The notes below the pieces were generated by a model. That model was not told the DNA's origin, did not search any database, and saw nothing but the letters and a program-made list of their open reading frames with translations. Position numbers and translations under genes: made by a program. Below, piece by piece: positions 47,544 through 60,200 of a stretch of DNA of 64,000 bases. The DNA comes from Plantago major. Lineage: Eukaryota; Streptophyta; Magnoliopsida; Lamiales; Plantaginaceae. Position 1 is the stretch's first letter, and every line of letters begins with the position of its first letter. Location: contig CM048840.1 of NCBI GenBank assembly GCA_026545765.1, positions 43,234,959 to 43,298,958 of the forward strand. Reading direction: 5' to 3'.

Positions 47544-47909
47544 AATGAAATGAAATCTTGCAGTAATTTCACATGTGGTTTCAGGTATATGCTTGTTGTG
47601 ATAATGGTCTTGATTTATCCTCTTTCAACCACTGCAGCTAAACAACTAAAAGTAAAACAACGGGCGCAGACAAAAGCCGGAGGAAGCCCTATGTTTGAGC
47701 GCTCAAACAAATGCACGCCCAAGTGTTGCCACATGGGAATTCTACATCAGGAAACCAACCAATTCTACATGGTAAAATCTGTATCTCCGTCATCCATGAT
47801 TACTCGAGTTCCTGAATCTCTGGGTAACACTCATGTCAAATTCCTGCATTTGCACCGTTGTCGTGAGGCAGTCATCCATGATTACTCGAGTTCCTGGATC
47901 TCTGGGTGA
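47544..47909 (+). CDS. Possible small secreted protein, unrecognised
   Basis: A plus-strand frame starting at MKSCSNFTCGFRYML has a hydrophobic segment (MLVVIMVLIYPLSTTAA) that looks like a signal peptide with a cleavage site after TAA, then a basic segment and a small cysteine group (KCTPKCCH). I do not recognise the family. The 3' part of the frame contains a ~60-bp direct repeat (CATCCATGATTACTCGAGTT at about 47795 and 47876), which is unusual for a real coding end. It may be the first exon of a secreted peptide gene or a chance frame; the same ATG could follow a spliced leader. Confidence 0.3.
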   Translation, partial: NEMKSCSNFTCGFRYMLVVIMVLIYPLSTTAAKQLKVKQRAQTKAGGSPMFERSNKCTPKCCHMGILHQETNQFYMVKSVSPSSMITRVPESLGNTHVKFLHLHRCREAVIHDYSSSWISG

Positions 47910-48473
47910 CCCTTATGTCAAATTTATGTCAGGGCCATTTCAATTTTGTATTATTGCACTAAATAGCTTAATGTTATTAGCTTTTCAATTAATAAGTGTC
48001 CCTGTCAATATCTTGAGAATGGAAAACTGGCATTCAAGATGGTTATAAAGTTAGCCTAATCCTGAAAGTTTGTCGTAATTTGGGGTTTTGAATTCATGTG
48101 TTGGCTTACATGCATTACTAACTGTCTAGGCATGTGTGGGAAGATTAGTAGTGATACTTATTGTGTTATTGTTAGTTTTAAATGAAATTTATGTTTCTAA
48201 ATGGTTAATCAGTAGTAATAATTACTATGGATCAAATTAAATGTATCAAATGATTCAGAATTTGGTTGATCAACCAGCTTGTGAGGAAGTTGATGGTATA
48301 GGGCGTATATGCTCGTTCTGTTTGAGAATCTGCATGTTTCATGTTTAATCTTATTTATGTTCAAATACAGTTACAAGTGTCTTGCTCCACACCTTAAGTT
48401 CTTGTTTAACACTTCCATCTTATAGATCATATTATTCCAGCTGAATTATGTCACACTTGTGAAAGATTGAGCC
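47910..48473. other. Intergenic stretch left of the LINE
   Basis: AT-rich DNA with no gene or repeat I can support. Confidence 0.35.
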
Positions 48474-51400
48474 TTTTTTTTTTTTTTTTTTTTTGAAGAG
48501 ATAAAATTTATTCAAGATCGTGACGGCATAAAATATGCTTACAAGCTAACTAAGCGATCCAAATATTACAACGCCAAAACTTCACAGAACCAAACTCCAC
48601 CCTATACAAAACCAAGCCCACCTATACCACAAGCGGCCATCCAGTGCGGAAGCAAAGAAAAAGTACTCCCTAAGAGTCACAAGCATAGGCCCATTAGATG
48701 TAATTCTAGCCACCCACGTCGTCTAGTATGTCCATAACCCCAAGAGGAGTTAGGCCGAGAGTGAGGGGTTGCAACTAGAACCACCAATGGCGGAATACCC
48801 AACCACGTTAGACCGAAGCTAACGTGATCAAAGTGATGTTCCATTGGGGCATCTAAAAAGGTCTATATAAGTGAACCTTAAGCAAGTAATTCAATCCTTC
48901 CAACCCCCAGGAAAAAAAAAAAACTGACAACAAAACTCAACTGAGCAGACTAACCAGCAAAGACAAATACATACACAAAGACCCTGTTGACCTATCAAAA
49001 CTCAAATAGCGCAAAGAGGTGCACTAAGAAATCAGCCCACCATCACGCCAATATTTGCCAGCAAAAACTCACCTTCACCTGTGTCAGACAGCATCATAGT
49101 TTGAAACCACCAAATTCAGCACTTCTTTTGGAAATCTCTCCCACTCATAAAACTCATATAATGAGCGATTAAATTTGACTTGAACGAAACCACATATTTC
49201 TCTTGATATTTTCCATCGTGCCTCGAGGAGATGGAGTCTTGCCACTAAAGATCCACTCATTTCTAGACTTCCACACAAACCACAAACATCCGTGCCAAAA
49301 AAGCATCCAAGTATCTTTACAATTAGCCGGAACCATGGCAGTGAAGCTCAGCAAACCTTCTTCCGCAACATTCATATTTGAAATTTAAAACCCACCCAAT
49401 CCTGAATCAAACTCCACACTTTTGTCGCAAAATCACACGTGAAGAAGAGATGTGAGATTGTTTCATCTTCCCTTTTATCGCAGAGTCTGCAGCTAACTGA
49501 TTCGGTTTCTTGGAGGACTCTTCTTTTTTTCAGATTTGGAAGGGTTGCGATTCTGTCCAAAAGTACTCACCATACGAAGTAATTCAACTTTTTCGGGGTA
49601 GCACTTGAGCCACACAAAATTTGTCCACGCCTTGTTGGGAATCAGATCACCCCAATTGAGAAAAGTCAGCTGCTTGTATCCATCTTTGGTGTTGTACCTG
49701 TTTTCAATCGCCTTGAACCACTTCCAGCAGTCCTCTTTTTCTGGTGATAAATTGTACATGTTAACAGTTAGGCGGTGTAAAATTGTTCCTCTTCCCACAC
49801 AAAAAATCCTCATCAACTCCATTTGCTAGACATATTACTATCATTACGCCCAAGCCTCTCAAAAATGAAACATTTTATCCATCTCTATTTGAATAACCTG
49901 AAATTACTCCTTCAACCTGACTCCATTCTCAATCCACTTGTCCATTAAAGCGAGTTGACTTACCATCACCTACTTCTTTTATTAATCCTCCCCAAAACCA
50001 CTCTCGACACCCTAAAAACTTTATTAAATCTCTCCACCATGAAGACCATTTTTTATTCCTAACTCTCCCTACCCACTCGATTCCACATCTATTGAACTCC
50101 CCATGCTTGACTTCAAAACTTGTATCCACAAAGCATTTTTACCATTTAAAATTCTCACCCAATTTTCCTAAAAGAGCTTGATTAAACCGATCTAAATTTT
50201 TTACACCTAGACCACCTTGTTCCTTTGACAAACAAACCGTCTTCCATTTTACCCAAGCCACCTTTCTATTCCCATTCACCGGGCAATGACATTGTAAAGA
50301 CTTTAATCGGTTGAGGATGAGAAGAGGCGTGAGCACGCGTTAATCAACACCACCGTCGCCAAATGAAAGATAATTGTTTTCCCATCTTTCCAATCTTTTT
50401 CCATTCTTTCCACCACTTTACACCACACTTTTTGTCACTTGGTCGCTCGATAGGAAGACCCAAGTAAATGAAGGTATCTAGCCTACCTCGCAATTTAGTA
50501 TCTTTGCCCATTTGCAAGAACCTCATTATCCACCACACCCAACAAGGAACTTTTCCGTAAATTAATCTTTAGCCCTGAAAACAACTCAAAGCATCTTAAA
50601 ATGCTTTTCAAAACACCGATGTTCTCTTTCTTAGCTTCTCCAAAGATAATAGAGTCATCGGCTTATTGCAAGTGTGATACCTCAACCTCGCTCCCCCCTA
50701 CTTTGGCCGGAAAAAATCTTCCTTTTGAGCACGCATAATGAATCAGTCTACTTAGTCCTTCCGCCACCACTGAATAGAGAAAAGGCGATAGAGGGTCACC
50801 TTGACGTAAGCCTCTACCCAATCTAAACGAATTCGTCGAGCTCCCATTAATTAACAGGTGACTCCATGAGGACACACATTCCACAATCCAGCGCCACTCC
50901 TCCCCAAATCCTAACACCTTGACATATCGCTAGCTCGACTCAACTCACCGAGTCATATGCTTTTTCAAAATCTATTTTGAACAAAAACAGCTTCTTTTTT
51001 TCCTTTCTAGCTTCATCCACTATTTCATTTGCTATGACCACTCCATCAAGAATGTACCTCTCTCCCACGAATGTTGATTGATTCCATGCAATAACCTCGT
51101 CAAGAACCTTGGCCAACCACTTAGACAAGACTTTCGACAACACCTTATAAACTCCTCCAATGAGAGAAATTGGTCGGAACTCCTCAATTGCCGTCGGGTT
51201 AGCACACTTGGGTATAAGAGTGATGAACGAGGAGTTTAGACCTCTCACTAGTCGGGCATTTGTGTGAAAGTCATCAAAAAGAGCCACAAAATCCTTCTTC
51301 ATCACATCCCAAAAGCCTCTAAAGAATTGGAAGTTAAAACCGTCCGGTCCTGGACTTTTCTCCAACCCGCAATCCCATAAAGCTTCCTTGATTTCTTCTT

Positions 51401-52352
51401 CGCTGAATTTAGCTTCCAGTTCCATCATGCTATTTCTACTGATCTGACTGCCATACATGGCTTCCAGCAGTGTACTGTTCATATTCTGCTTGGCTGAAAA
51501 AATCGTCTCAAAGTGTTTACTTACACCCTCTTTTACTTCTTTCACCCCCCCCCCCCCCCCAAACCACTTACCCTTGATTCGAACACCTCTCAGTCTTTTA
51601 TTTCTTCCTTTTCTCTCTACACTTCTGTGGAAAAACTTAGCATTTGTGTCGCCTTCCTTTACCTACTTGTTTTTAGCTTGTTGAAAGCAGTTTGGTCCTT
51701 AACTTCCATCAGCTTATTCAACTCTAGCCAGGCGACTCTCCTTTCCTCCTGTTCCGCTTCATCCAAATCATCATTTTCCAGTTTGGTATCTAGAAAATTT
51801 ACTTGTCTGATTTCTCTTCAATGATTCTGTCAATATTACCAAATCTTTCCTTATGCCACACTTTGATTTTTTCTTTGATATGTTTCAGCTTTTCTTTCAT
51901 CACGTACCCACTCCACCCTTCCACCTTGTACTTGCGCCACTCTTCTTCTACCAATTCCTTGAATCCATTTTCCTTCATCCAGCAGCTCACGAATTTGAAG
52001 GGCTTGGGACCCCAATCTGATTCATCCGTCCTTAGTAATAGCGGTCATGATCAGAGACTTTTCTTCTCATCCCAATTTGTACTGTGTTCGGCCATTTTGC
52101 GAGCCACTCGATTGATAGGAGGAATCTATCAAGACGACTACAACAATTCCCATTATCCTTGTACCATGTGAACTTGCACCTTTCTAACGACAAGTCCAAC
52201 AGCCCCGAGCTACTAATAAAATTGTTAAAATCCTTCATTTCTCTACCTCTTCTTCCCCCTTCTTTCCCCTTCACTTCTGACTGCGTTGAAGTCTCCGCAT
52301 ATGCACCATCTTTCGCCTTCTTTTCCTTTCATCTTTTCTAACAAAATGTTCC
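48474..52352 (-). mobile_element. L1-type LINE, 5'-truncated
   Basis: The minus-strand element ends in a 21-nt poly(A) (plus-strand T-run 48474-48494). Upstream of a ~590-bp 3' UTR come, in reading order: endonuclease C-terminal part (52032-52351; RWCICGDFNAV, FTWYKDNGNCCSRLDRFLLS, VSDH), reverse transcriptase (50940-51545; SPGPDGFNFQFFRGFW, FITLIPKCANP, FRPISLIGGVYKVLSKVLS, IDFEKAYDSVS; then GLRQGDPLSPFLY at 50663-50917), zinc-binding domain (49372-49560; SCRLCDKREDETISHLFFTC) and C-terminal linker (WFVWKSRNEWIF). ORF1 and the endonuclease N-terminus are missing. The YADD box reads as a stop followed by ADD near 50665, and frames change repeatedly, so it is inactive. A C17 run lies at 51546-51561. 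Confidence 0.92.
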
Positions 52353-53208
52353 ACAACACCTTACATGAAACGGTATTTTTAGATCAACCTCCAGGTATTC
52401 TGATCCAAACCATTCGTCTTACGTATGTCGGTTGCCTGAGCTCTCTACGGTCTCAAACGGGCCCTCGTCGTGGTACATGAATTATCTCGATTTCTTCTCC
52501 AGTTTGGTTTTATCAAATCTAATGCTGATCCAAGTCTATTTATTTATACATCTGGTGGAGTAAAATTGTACTTTTTAGTGTACGTTGATGACATTGTTCT
52601 TACTGGCAACAATGATGAGTTTATTACTCATTTTATCTCTATGCTCTCTAATCGCTTTTCCTTAGAAGGATTTGGGACCTCTTAGTCATTTTCTTGGCAT
52701 TGAAATCATCTCCACAGGTTCTGGAATGTTTTTATCTCAATCTCAATACATTACAGATATATTGTCTCAGTTTCATATGGATGGTGCTAAACCGATGTCA
52801 ACACCTATATACAGCGAGAAACTCCCTTTGGCCGATCCATACGCGATTGATATCTCGATTATAAATCGCCTTCTCGATCTCTCGATTCGGCCTTATTCGA
52901 CCGGATGTTTCATTTGCGGTTAACCGACTCGCTCAATATTTGCATGGACCAGTAGCACCTCATTGGGAGGCTGTCAAACGTATACTCCGATAACTTAAAG
53001 GCACACCGTATCATGGTCTTTTTCTTCGAGCTGGTCACAACTTAGGACTCACGGCTTTCGTTGATGCTGATTGGGGCGGACCCTCCACGTCGGGTAGATC
53101 TACTCACTATGTTCTCTATTTTGGCCCCATCATTATTTCTTGGAAATCTGCTCTTCAGAAATCTGTTTCAAGATCTTCCACCGAGGCTGAGTATCGTGCA
53201 CTTGCCAA

Positions 53209-54535
53209 TAGTCCTGGCAAACGGATGGTTCGGATCGGATTGATCGGATGTAATTATTTGGATCGAGTTGGTCGGTTGGATGTTGTTGGATTCGGATCTT
53301 ATTGGATCTGGATCATGTTCGGATGATAAAACTTCATGTTATTTGGATCGGATCAATTCGGTTCAATTGTTGTTGGATTTGGGACTTATTGATTCAATAC
53401 TTCATACTATTTCGGATCGGATTAATTGGATTCGGATGAACTTCGGATTGAGTGCTTTTCTTATTTTCAACATGTAGCTTGTAATGTAATGATAGTTTGC
53501 TCTTCATGTTATACCTTGAATTCTCATTGTATTTATACCTTGCTCTTCATGTTATAACATAACGGATGATAAATTGTGGGAATTGCTTACGATTAATTCT
53601 ATATCATCCGATTGAATTTGGCCTAAGCTTTTCAATTGGAATTGATTTTTAACGGTGACTTGTAATTGACATTATTGTAACTTTGGCTAAAGAATGATTG
53701 CTTATATTTCTTCTTATGGATATGAGATATAAATAGTAACTTGACGCAATTGGCCTTGGAGCTAATGTATCCTTATTTGAGGAACAAGTAGCACAGTTAT
53801 TAATGAATTAAATACAACGATAAATTGACATCAATGATTCATTAGTGTGCTCAGTTTTCTTACTTCATTTGTTGTAAAGCGATTTTTTTAATGTCCTTTC
53901 AAAATCAATAAGCTCGACATTTTACTCATTTAATAAATTGGTTTCATTTCATCTCATATACTTTAAATATTCAAGGATTCAACACAATGGTATTCATATC
54001 TTTGGATCGGAGGCTTCAATAAGATGAAACATGAAAGAGTAGCGATAGTAGTATTCTTGACCTTGTAAAGCGAGAGAACAACACATTCATTTCAACTTGA
54101 AGGAAACACGGTATAGTAGTATATCATAAAGCGATGATATACCAAACAAATCTGAGTAGTACATTATATAGTTACGGATGGGAGTAAAATCACTTGATAC
54201 ATGCTTTTGGGACCGTAGCACCACATTTCTTAAGCAAAGCCATGGCCTTGGTGGATCAAAGAATTTTGAAAATGTCGAGATATTTCAAAGATTCGGATGA
54301 TTTGGATCGGATGATTTGGATTGTATTTAATTTTGATTAGTTGGATCGGATTTAATTGGATCGGATGAGTTCGGATGAAATTTAATTGGGTCATTTCGGA
54401 TCGGATGAGTTGGTCATTTTATTGGTCACCGGATCGGTTGGATGACTATTTGGATGGTTGACCTCGTCAACTCGGATCAAATTCGGATTTCGGATCGGAT
54501 CGGATTTCGGATTCGGATTAAGTTTGCCAGGACTA
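53209..54535. mobile_element. hAT-type MITE with GGATCGGAT subterminal arrays
   Basis: The 1327-bp insert has 14-bp perfect inverted ends TAGTCCTGGCAAAC and GTTTGCCAGGACTA and a perfect 8-bp duplication CTTGCCAA (53201-53208 and 54536-54543), all typical of hAT elements (TAG.NNTGGCAA ends). The motif TTCGGATCGGAT and its partial forms recur more than 20 times in the first ~230 bp and last ~240 bp. The middle is AT-rich without a transposase. Pre-insertion copia sequence is restored exactly when the insert and one duplication are removed from view. Confidence 0.93.
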
Positions 54536-54864
54536 CTTGCCAACGCCACTGCTGAAGTTCTATGGGTTCAGAACCTCCTCAAAGAAATCGGAATTGAGTT
54601 GCCTCATTCTCCTCGCCTCTATTGTGATAATTTGAGTGCTACATATGTATGCAAAAATCCGGTTTTTCACTCGAGGATGAAACACTTGTGCTTGGACTAT
54701 TTCTTTGTCCGTGATTTAGTTGCTGCCAATCGCCTCTCTGTTCATCATGTCTCCACCAAAGCTCAACTTGCAGATGTCCTCACCAAACCACTCGGTCAGG
54801 CACCTTTTCTACTCTTTCGGTCCAAGATTGGCGTCTCTAATGGATCCTCCATCTTGCGGGGACA

Positions 54865-55048
54865 TGTAAAGGATAACTAGTAATCTGTAGTTAGATAATC
54901 ATTTATCCATAGTTTGTTATTATCAGTTAGCTAGAAGAATCCTAACAATCCTAAGATAACTCATTATGTTGGTTGTTTGTATCTATAAGTACTCATGTAT
55001 ATGTAGCTAATTATAATTGAATGAGAACATTATTTACCTCTCTTTACA
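54865..55048 (+). repeat. 3' LTR of the truncated copia element
   Basis: 184 bp, starting TGTAAAGGATAAC and ending CTCTTTACA, so the ends form a 7-bp inverted repeat. A TATA-like CTATAAGTAC lies at about 54986. It follows the RNase H stop and a purine-rich tract. Confidence 0.75.
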
Positions 55049-55268
55049 GGCCATAACCATCTAATGGAGAGGCTGAAGCAGTTCGCCCTTTTTTTTTGGA
55101 AAAAAAAATTGCTCAATCTTCTACCTAGAATAATGTTCTTTTTATGGATAGCTATGCATGATAGGCTTCCAACGGCTGCAAATTTGTTTAAGAAACACAT
55201 TATTGACTCCCCTGTTTGCATGCTGTATAACAATTAAAAGGAAGAAACTTTTCAACACCTTATGTTTC

Positions 55269-56093
55269 GGGTTTTCTCGTCGGTCGAGTGTCGCGCATTA
55301 ACGTCGATCGAGATGTCGACATCTGACACGTGTCCGTTGCTCTGTGTTGCCCTCAACCGTTGTTCTGTGTCGCAAAAGGTGTTGCTCCAACCGTTTTACA
55401 TCGCTCTAACCGTCTACGTTGCTTTAAATTATTTAAATAAAATATTTTTGATATATTAAAAAATTAACGCTATTAAAAAATAAAAAATAATTTTTTTTAA
55501 ATTATTAAATTCTTCAAAAAAATTTAATTATTAAAATTTTAACTCACCTTTCCCAAATCCCACCAACACCACCACCCACCATCTTCTTCCCCACCACCAA
55601 CACCACACACCACCACCAAAATCACTGTCGGAGCTCCGGTGGAAGCTCCGATCTTTTTTTTTTTTTATTGAGCTTCCGCCATGGAAGCTCCGGATCGAAG
55701 CTTCCATGGCGGGCGGAAGCTCCAATCGGGCGCTTCCACGCGGGGCTTCCATGGCGGAAGCTCCGATCAATGGCGGAAGCTCAATTAAAAAAAAAAACAG
55801 TCGGAGCTTCCATCGACTCAGGCAAGCGATCCATGGCGAAGCTTGATCAAGCTTTAGTGGCGACTTAGGTTAGAGCAAAAATATTTTTTAAATATATTTA
55901 AATAATTTAAAAGCGGCGTGGCGATTGGAGCAACACGTAATAACACCTTGTGCGACACGGCGACACCCATGGCAACACTTAGTGCGATGGGTAGCAGATT
56001 ATTCGATCTCCACCATTAAAATTTTAATCTAATGGATCAAAATAGGTGACTGACGTTAGTCAGGGCGACACCTTGACTGACGGTAGAAAGCCC
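55269..56093. mobile_element. MITE with ~45-bp inverted ends
   Basis: The left end GGGTTTTCTCGTCGGTCGA and the right end (inverted: GGGCTTTCTACCGTCAGTCA) form imperfect terminal repeats of about 45 bp including GTGTCGC and TAACGTC. The flanks TATGTTTC (55261-55268) and CATGTTTC (56094-56101) are a near-perfect duplication of about 8 bp. Inside, GGAAGCTCCGATC-type words recur in both orientations around 55630-55820. No transposase. Superfamily uncertain (Mutator or hAT). Confidence 0.7.
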
Positions 56094-56509
56094 CATGTTT
56101 CTTTGCCCGGTTTTTAATTATGTCAAACGTATCTTCTCACCCCGGAAGGGTCTTTAATTAAAATTTTACCAGATCGAGTTTCACATGAATAATAATTCCC
56201 AAATTTATGAGTGTGTTATGTTATGGGTTATCTGGCAAACGCGTAACTCTTTCATATTTTTAAAAATGAATTAATTATTCCTCAAAAATGGTTACAAACA
56301 TTACAAAATGTGTAAAAGATCTCCAAATAATGTACCAGGGCAGTCAAGATAAAACGGAAACAATTAATTCAGTGCAAAATGGGTACCTCTTCCTGGGAAT
56401 TTCTTAGCTCTTAATACGGATGGGTCTTTTCGAAAAGAGCTAGGAGTTGCTGGTTACGGAAGTATTCTGAGAAACTCTCATGGACAATTTGTAGCAGCGG
56501 AGGCAGGTT

Positions 56510-56785
56510 TTTTTTTAGGACGAACTACTATAAATGGCAGGTTTCATTAAAAGTGTCACAATTGTGCTTGACACAATTTTTAAGAAAAATATGTAAAAGT
56601 ATATGTGGTCTTTAAAAATATGTGGTTGAGAATGAGTTGGAGATATTAATTAAATGAAAAATTACACTGTGGGCTTAAAAATGTGTAGTTAAAAATGAAT
56701 TTTATTATGAAAGTAATTTTCATAATAGGAAATGCACAATTTTAGTGAAATGCACAATTTTAGTAAAACGGAGGGAGTGTGAAGC
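56510..56785. mobile_element. Stowaway-like MITE in the RNase H relic
   Basis: The right end TTTTACGGAGG-type sequence (AAAACGGAGGGAGT) and AT-rich interior resemble the Stowaway copy at 4497-4748; the left end is degenerate. It separates the two halves of the RNase H-like domain. Confidence 0.55.
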
Positions 56786-57252
56786 AGTGATTTTACTCAT
56801 TAATTAGCAGTCCTACTACTACACGTTTGATAATACAATCTGACTCAATTTCCAGGTATCTGGAAGCATGCAGGAAGGGGCAGAAGATGGAAACACTACA
56901 CAGGCAACTACTTGAAGAAATATGCATGCTGCTAGAAGGGTTGCTGTACTTCAAAGTTATTTTTGTTTATCGTGAATGTAACCTAATAGCAGACATGCTA
57001 GCTAATCATGGAGTTCATCTAGGAAGGAACATGTATTGTGATGAATGTAGAACGTTAGAAAACCAATTTCCAAGTATGTTCTGAATTCTGGATCGTTCAG
57101 GAAAAAACATGTGCCTACTGAGATATGTTTGATTACTACAGGAAGGAGACATGAAAACTATCCTCTTTTGCCATACTTGTACAAAATCAAACAGCAGTTT
57201 GCATCGAAAGTAATCTCACTGGCGTCATAGCATATCAAAATTGTTGAGATCT

Positions 57253-60200
57253 TCAAAGGTTGCCAACCTCTCTCTTCAAAGAAGCAACAGCATAGTGTGG
57301 ATGGTACCCAAAATCTAAGGAAAAATTAAGTGATGGGTCATGCGTGCTGGATTTGTGAAGAATTTTAAAGGCCATCAAATTTGACACAACCTTAGCTAGC
57401 TGCTCAACCTGACTCAACATGTCTCGATCCTCAGGAACTTTCTTATTGAGATTTGTGGCAATCTTTTGAACTCTGATGAAGCACCCTTCAATTTCTGAAA
57501 TCTATAAAATGAGAGAGATGCTGATCAATATTTGAAAACAGACAAATATAATGAAATTGAATAAATCTGGTGAAATACTCACTGAGTCACTAGTGTTTTT
57601 TGTTGTGCACGACTGCTTGAATAAAGAGTAAGCCTTAGACAAACTAGGCTCAAACTCAAATAGCTGGTTAAATCTCTGCAAAAGTAAGAGTATGGTGAAA
57701 TGTCAGCTGTGTGAGGGCGACAAGTACTACCACTACTACACAGATGCTGCTGATCTTTTTCTGTTTTTTGGTGTGTTAACTTGCGATCTATTTAAATTAC
57801 ACGTGTGGAAAAAAAGAACTAGGAAACATAGTAAACACCATGAATGATGGGATTGTCGATAATTTCTGACTCAAAATATAATAACAAATATATCATTTGA
57901 CTGAACAAAAACCATGTCTCCTGTTCATGTTAATGAAAAAAATAAGGGTCTGCAGGGTAATGAAATCCTTTTTTCTTTTTCAACCAACTTAATCCTGTGA
58001 TAGAGAACGTCATAGACTCATAGCAATGTTTAAACAAGATACGGCTTTCGTACTATGTAAGCTAGTTTACAAGCATAAAATTTTGCTTAAAATTATAACA
58101 TTGCTCTCATACACAACAGATGCAACAAAGAGATACCTGCTCCTCATAGTTAAGCGGACCCTCACATAGAAAGCGTTGTGTTTCTTGATAAATTGACAAG
58201 TATCTGTGAGTGATTGGTTGTAGCTGTTAGATTAACTACGATTTTCTCCAAAAGACAATGGTATTCCTATGCTTTTAGTTTTCACCGAATATCAGTACGC
58301 ATCAATTTACACTTTACAATTTGCATGATCTCAGGGAGAATTGTAAAACCACTTGATGAAAACTCACCATAAAGATACCCTCGGCAAGAAAAGACTTGGC
58401 GCAAAGCAACAATAGATCAGGTTGAAGTTCAACATCAACGTTTTTTAGCAACAATGCATCAGGTGGAACATCACCTCTTTGGTCATTTGACAATTCCCAG
58501 CTCCTTCTAGCTTTTTGTTTCTCTGAAGAGGAGGCAACAGAATCTATTACTCTATTTCTTCCAATGCTTAACATTTCATGTTGCCACACGTATCAAAGAT
58601 TAAGAAAATCGAATAAGAAAATGTTTTATAGATGCATTATAATGATAAAGTAGTAAGTAAATGGTAAAAGTAAGAGAAGTTGATATAGTTAAAAATAGAA
58701 TGAATAAATAATTAATAAGTGGTGATAGTGGGCTTCCATTTAAGGAAATGTCAAACTTAAATAAATGCTGTTTTTGGGCAAATGTAGGCTTTAATGAAAG
58801 GGAGGGAGTAGTTTAATGGGAAACTATAACATTGCAAAAGATATACTGTTCATCGTTATTGCTAGTTCAGATAAAAATTGATACATTCAAAATCACTTGT
58901 CATGGCAAGTTCCAGCTCCTCAGTATAAGCTTCAGACTCAAAAAATATTTGTGAAAGGGAAAACATAACTTGCACCCTAAACTGTACGAAAACAAGGGAG
59001 AGGACATGCAAAGAGACTGAATGTAAAACCCTCTGGGAATCAGATTTAGCAAGGATCCATGGACTACTTTAAGTAGCCATGCTCCGGAAAAAGAATTTCT
59101 TCCTCTATTCTGCTCAAATGGTCTCATCTTAACATAAATTCCAGCAAAGAGTGTGACCCACAATTTTTGTATGGCCGTAAGACGAAGATACTAGGTATAA
59201 AATACATTGTACGAAGCACTTCCACATCTTCTACAAGCATGCCACTGGAAATTGTCTGGACTACAGAATTTATTACCAGAAACCTGGGAAGTGTTCTCAG
59301 AGAAAGTAGCATGGGCAGAGAAAATTCAAAGACATGGAAAATACTCACTCCTATCTTATAAAGTAAGACACAACTTTCAGCTAAAGATTTAAATACAAAT
59401 ATTTGCATATTAAAGTAGCAGTCTTTTAAGCAATCAATTTCTAATTCAATATATTTATGCAATTCGCACTGATTTCATCTCCTTTTGTTACAAATTTCAA
59501 GCGCCATAGTCATTCACTTTCCGAAGATAAGAAAAATTAGTACCGTTCATAATCCATCCTACGTTGAAAAGACTGTCCGCTAGAGGCTAACTTAATTTGA
59601 TTCCCACAGTAGTTCCTGAAAGGTTCCTATTATCCAATCTAATCAAATAGTTTACAAACATAGAGTTTGAACCAGCTGTATCATGGAATCATAACAAATC
59701 ACCAGGACTTGGGACTTGGCCAAAAAAAAAAAATCATGCAACTTTTATACCCTACTGTAATTTAACAAGCAAAAAGACACCAACTGACACTCACCTTTTC
59801 CAAGTCTATCCAATCTTCCCTTATGTGTTAACACAACAAGTCTCCTCATGGTAATATGAATATACCAATAAACCATGTAATATTCCCCAGGAGAATATAG
59901 CGCCAAGTCAAAGCCCAGCAAAAGGATTCGCAGAGAAATCCGAAGCCTTTGTTTGGTTACCCACTCTAGGATGCCATTGCACATTTTCACATTGAACTTG
60001 CTCTGCAGGTGAAAATGTAAAGGAATTAGAGCTGACAATGATTCAGATATGAAATACATAGTGGCAATTAGAAGTTAGAACCCTCTAAAAGGCATAAGCT
60101 TTTAATGATTTGGGATTTTAACATGGTATGAAAAGCGTAGGCAAACCGAGGTCCAGGGTTCGAATCCTACCTTCACCCAATTCATATGTGCAATTGCAGG

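Larger units (their letters stand above)
52353..55048 (+). mobile_element. Ty1/copia element, 5'-truncated, with 3' LTR
   Basis: Immediately after the LINE, plus-strand copia polymerase begins in mid-domain (ETVFLDQPPG), continues through the YVDDIVLTGNN box and LSHFLGIEIISTGSGMFLSQ, and ends in the RNase H ([32 protein letters not shown]). A purine-rich tract (CTTGCGGGGACA) precedes the 3' LTR. The 5' LTR, gag and integrase are absent. Fossil with several breaks, further split by a hAT MITE at 53209-54535. Confidence 0.9.
55049..57084 (+). pseudogene. Zinc-binding plus RNase H-like relic, split by two MITEs
   Basis: Plus-strand pieces in order: reverse-transcriptase zinc-binding domain (LPRIMFFLWIAMHDRLPTAA, ETFQHLMF; 55110-55265), linker (LWVIWQTRNSFIF near 56220), first half of an RNase H-like domain (ALNTDGSFRKELGVAGYGSI, 56400-56510) and its second half (IIQSDSISRYLEACRKGQKM, VYRECNLIADMLANHGV; 56827-57084). 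This is the C-terminal architecture of plant L1-type polyproteins, or of the stand-alone 'putative ribonuclease H' genes derived from them. No polymerase precedes it: the copia LTR abuts its left side. The first break is the insert at 55269-56093 and the second the MITE at 56510-56785. Confidence 0.75.

Noticed and set aside
47544-47909. EPF/EPFL-type secreted peptide
   Set aside because: The signal-peptide-like start and a few cysteines are present, but the cysteine spacing does not fit the family and the 3' end holds a direct repeat.
51457-52341. Plus-strand frames over the LINE
   Set aside because: They are complementary shadows of the minus-strand LINE reading frame and have no domain content.
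48474-55048. LINE inserted into the right-hand copia element
   Set aside because: Sequence left of the LINE poly(A) is not copia, so the copia truncation at 52353 is not explained by a simple LINE insertion.
60150-60175. tRNA gene suggested by GGTTCGAATCC
   Set aside because: No cloverleaf can be formed around it; the context (primer-site-like and TATA-like sequence) suits a small LTR element or SINE.
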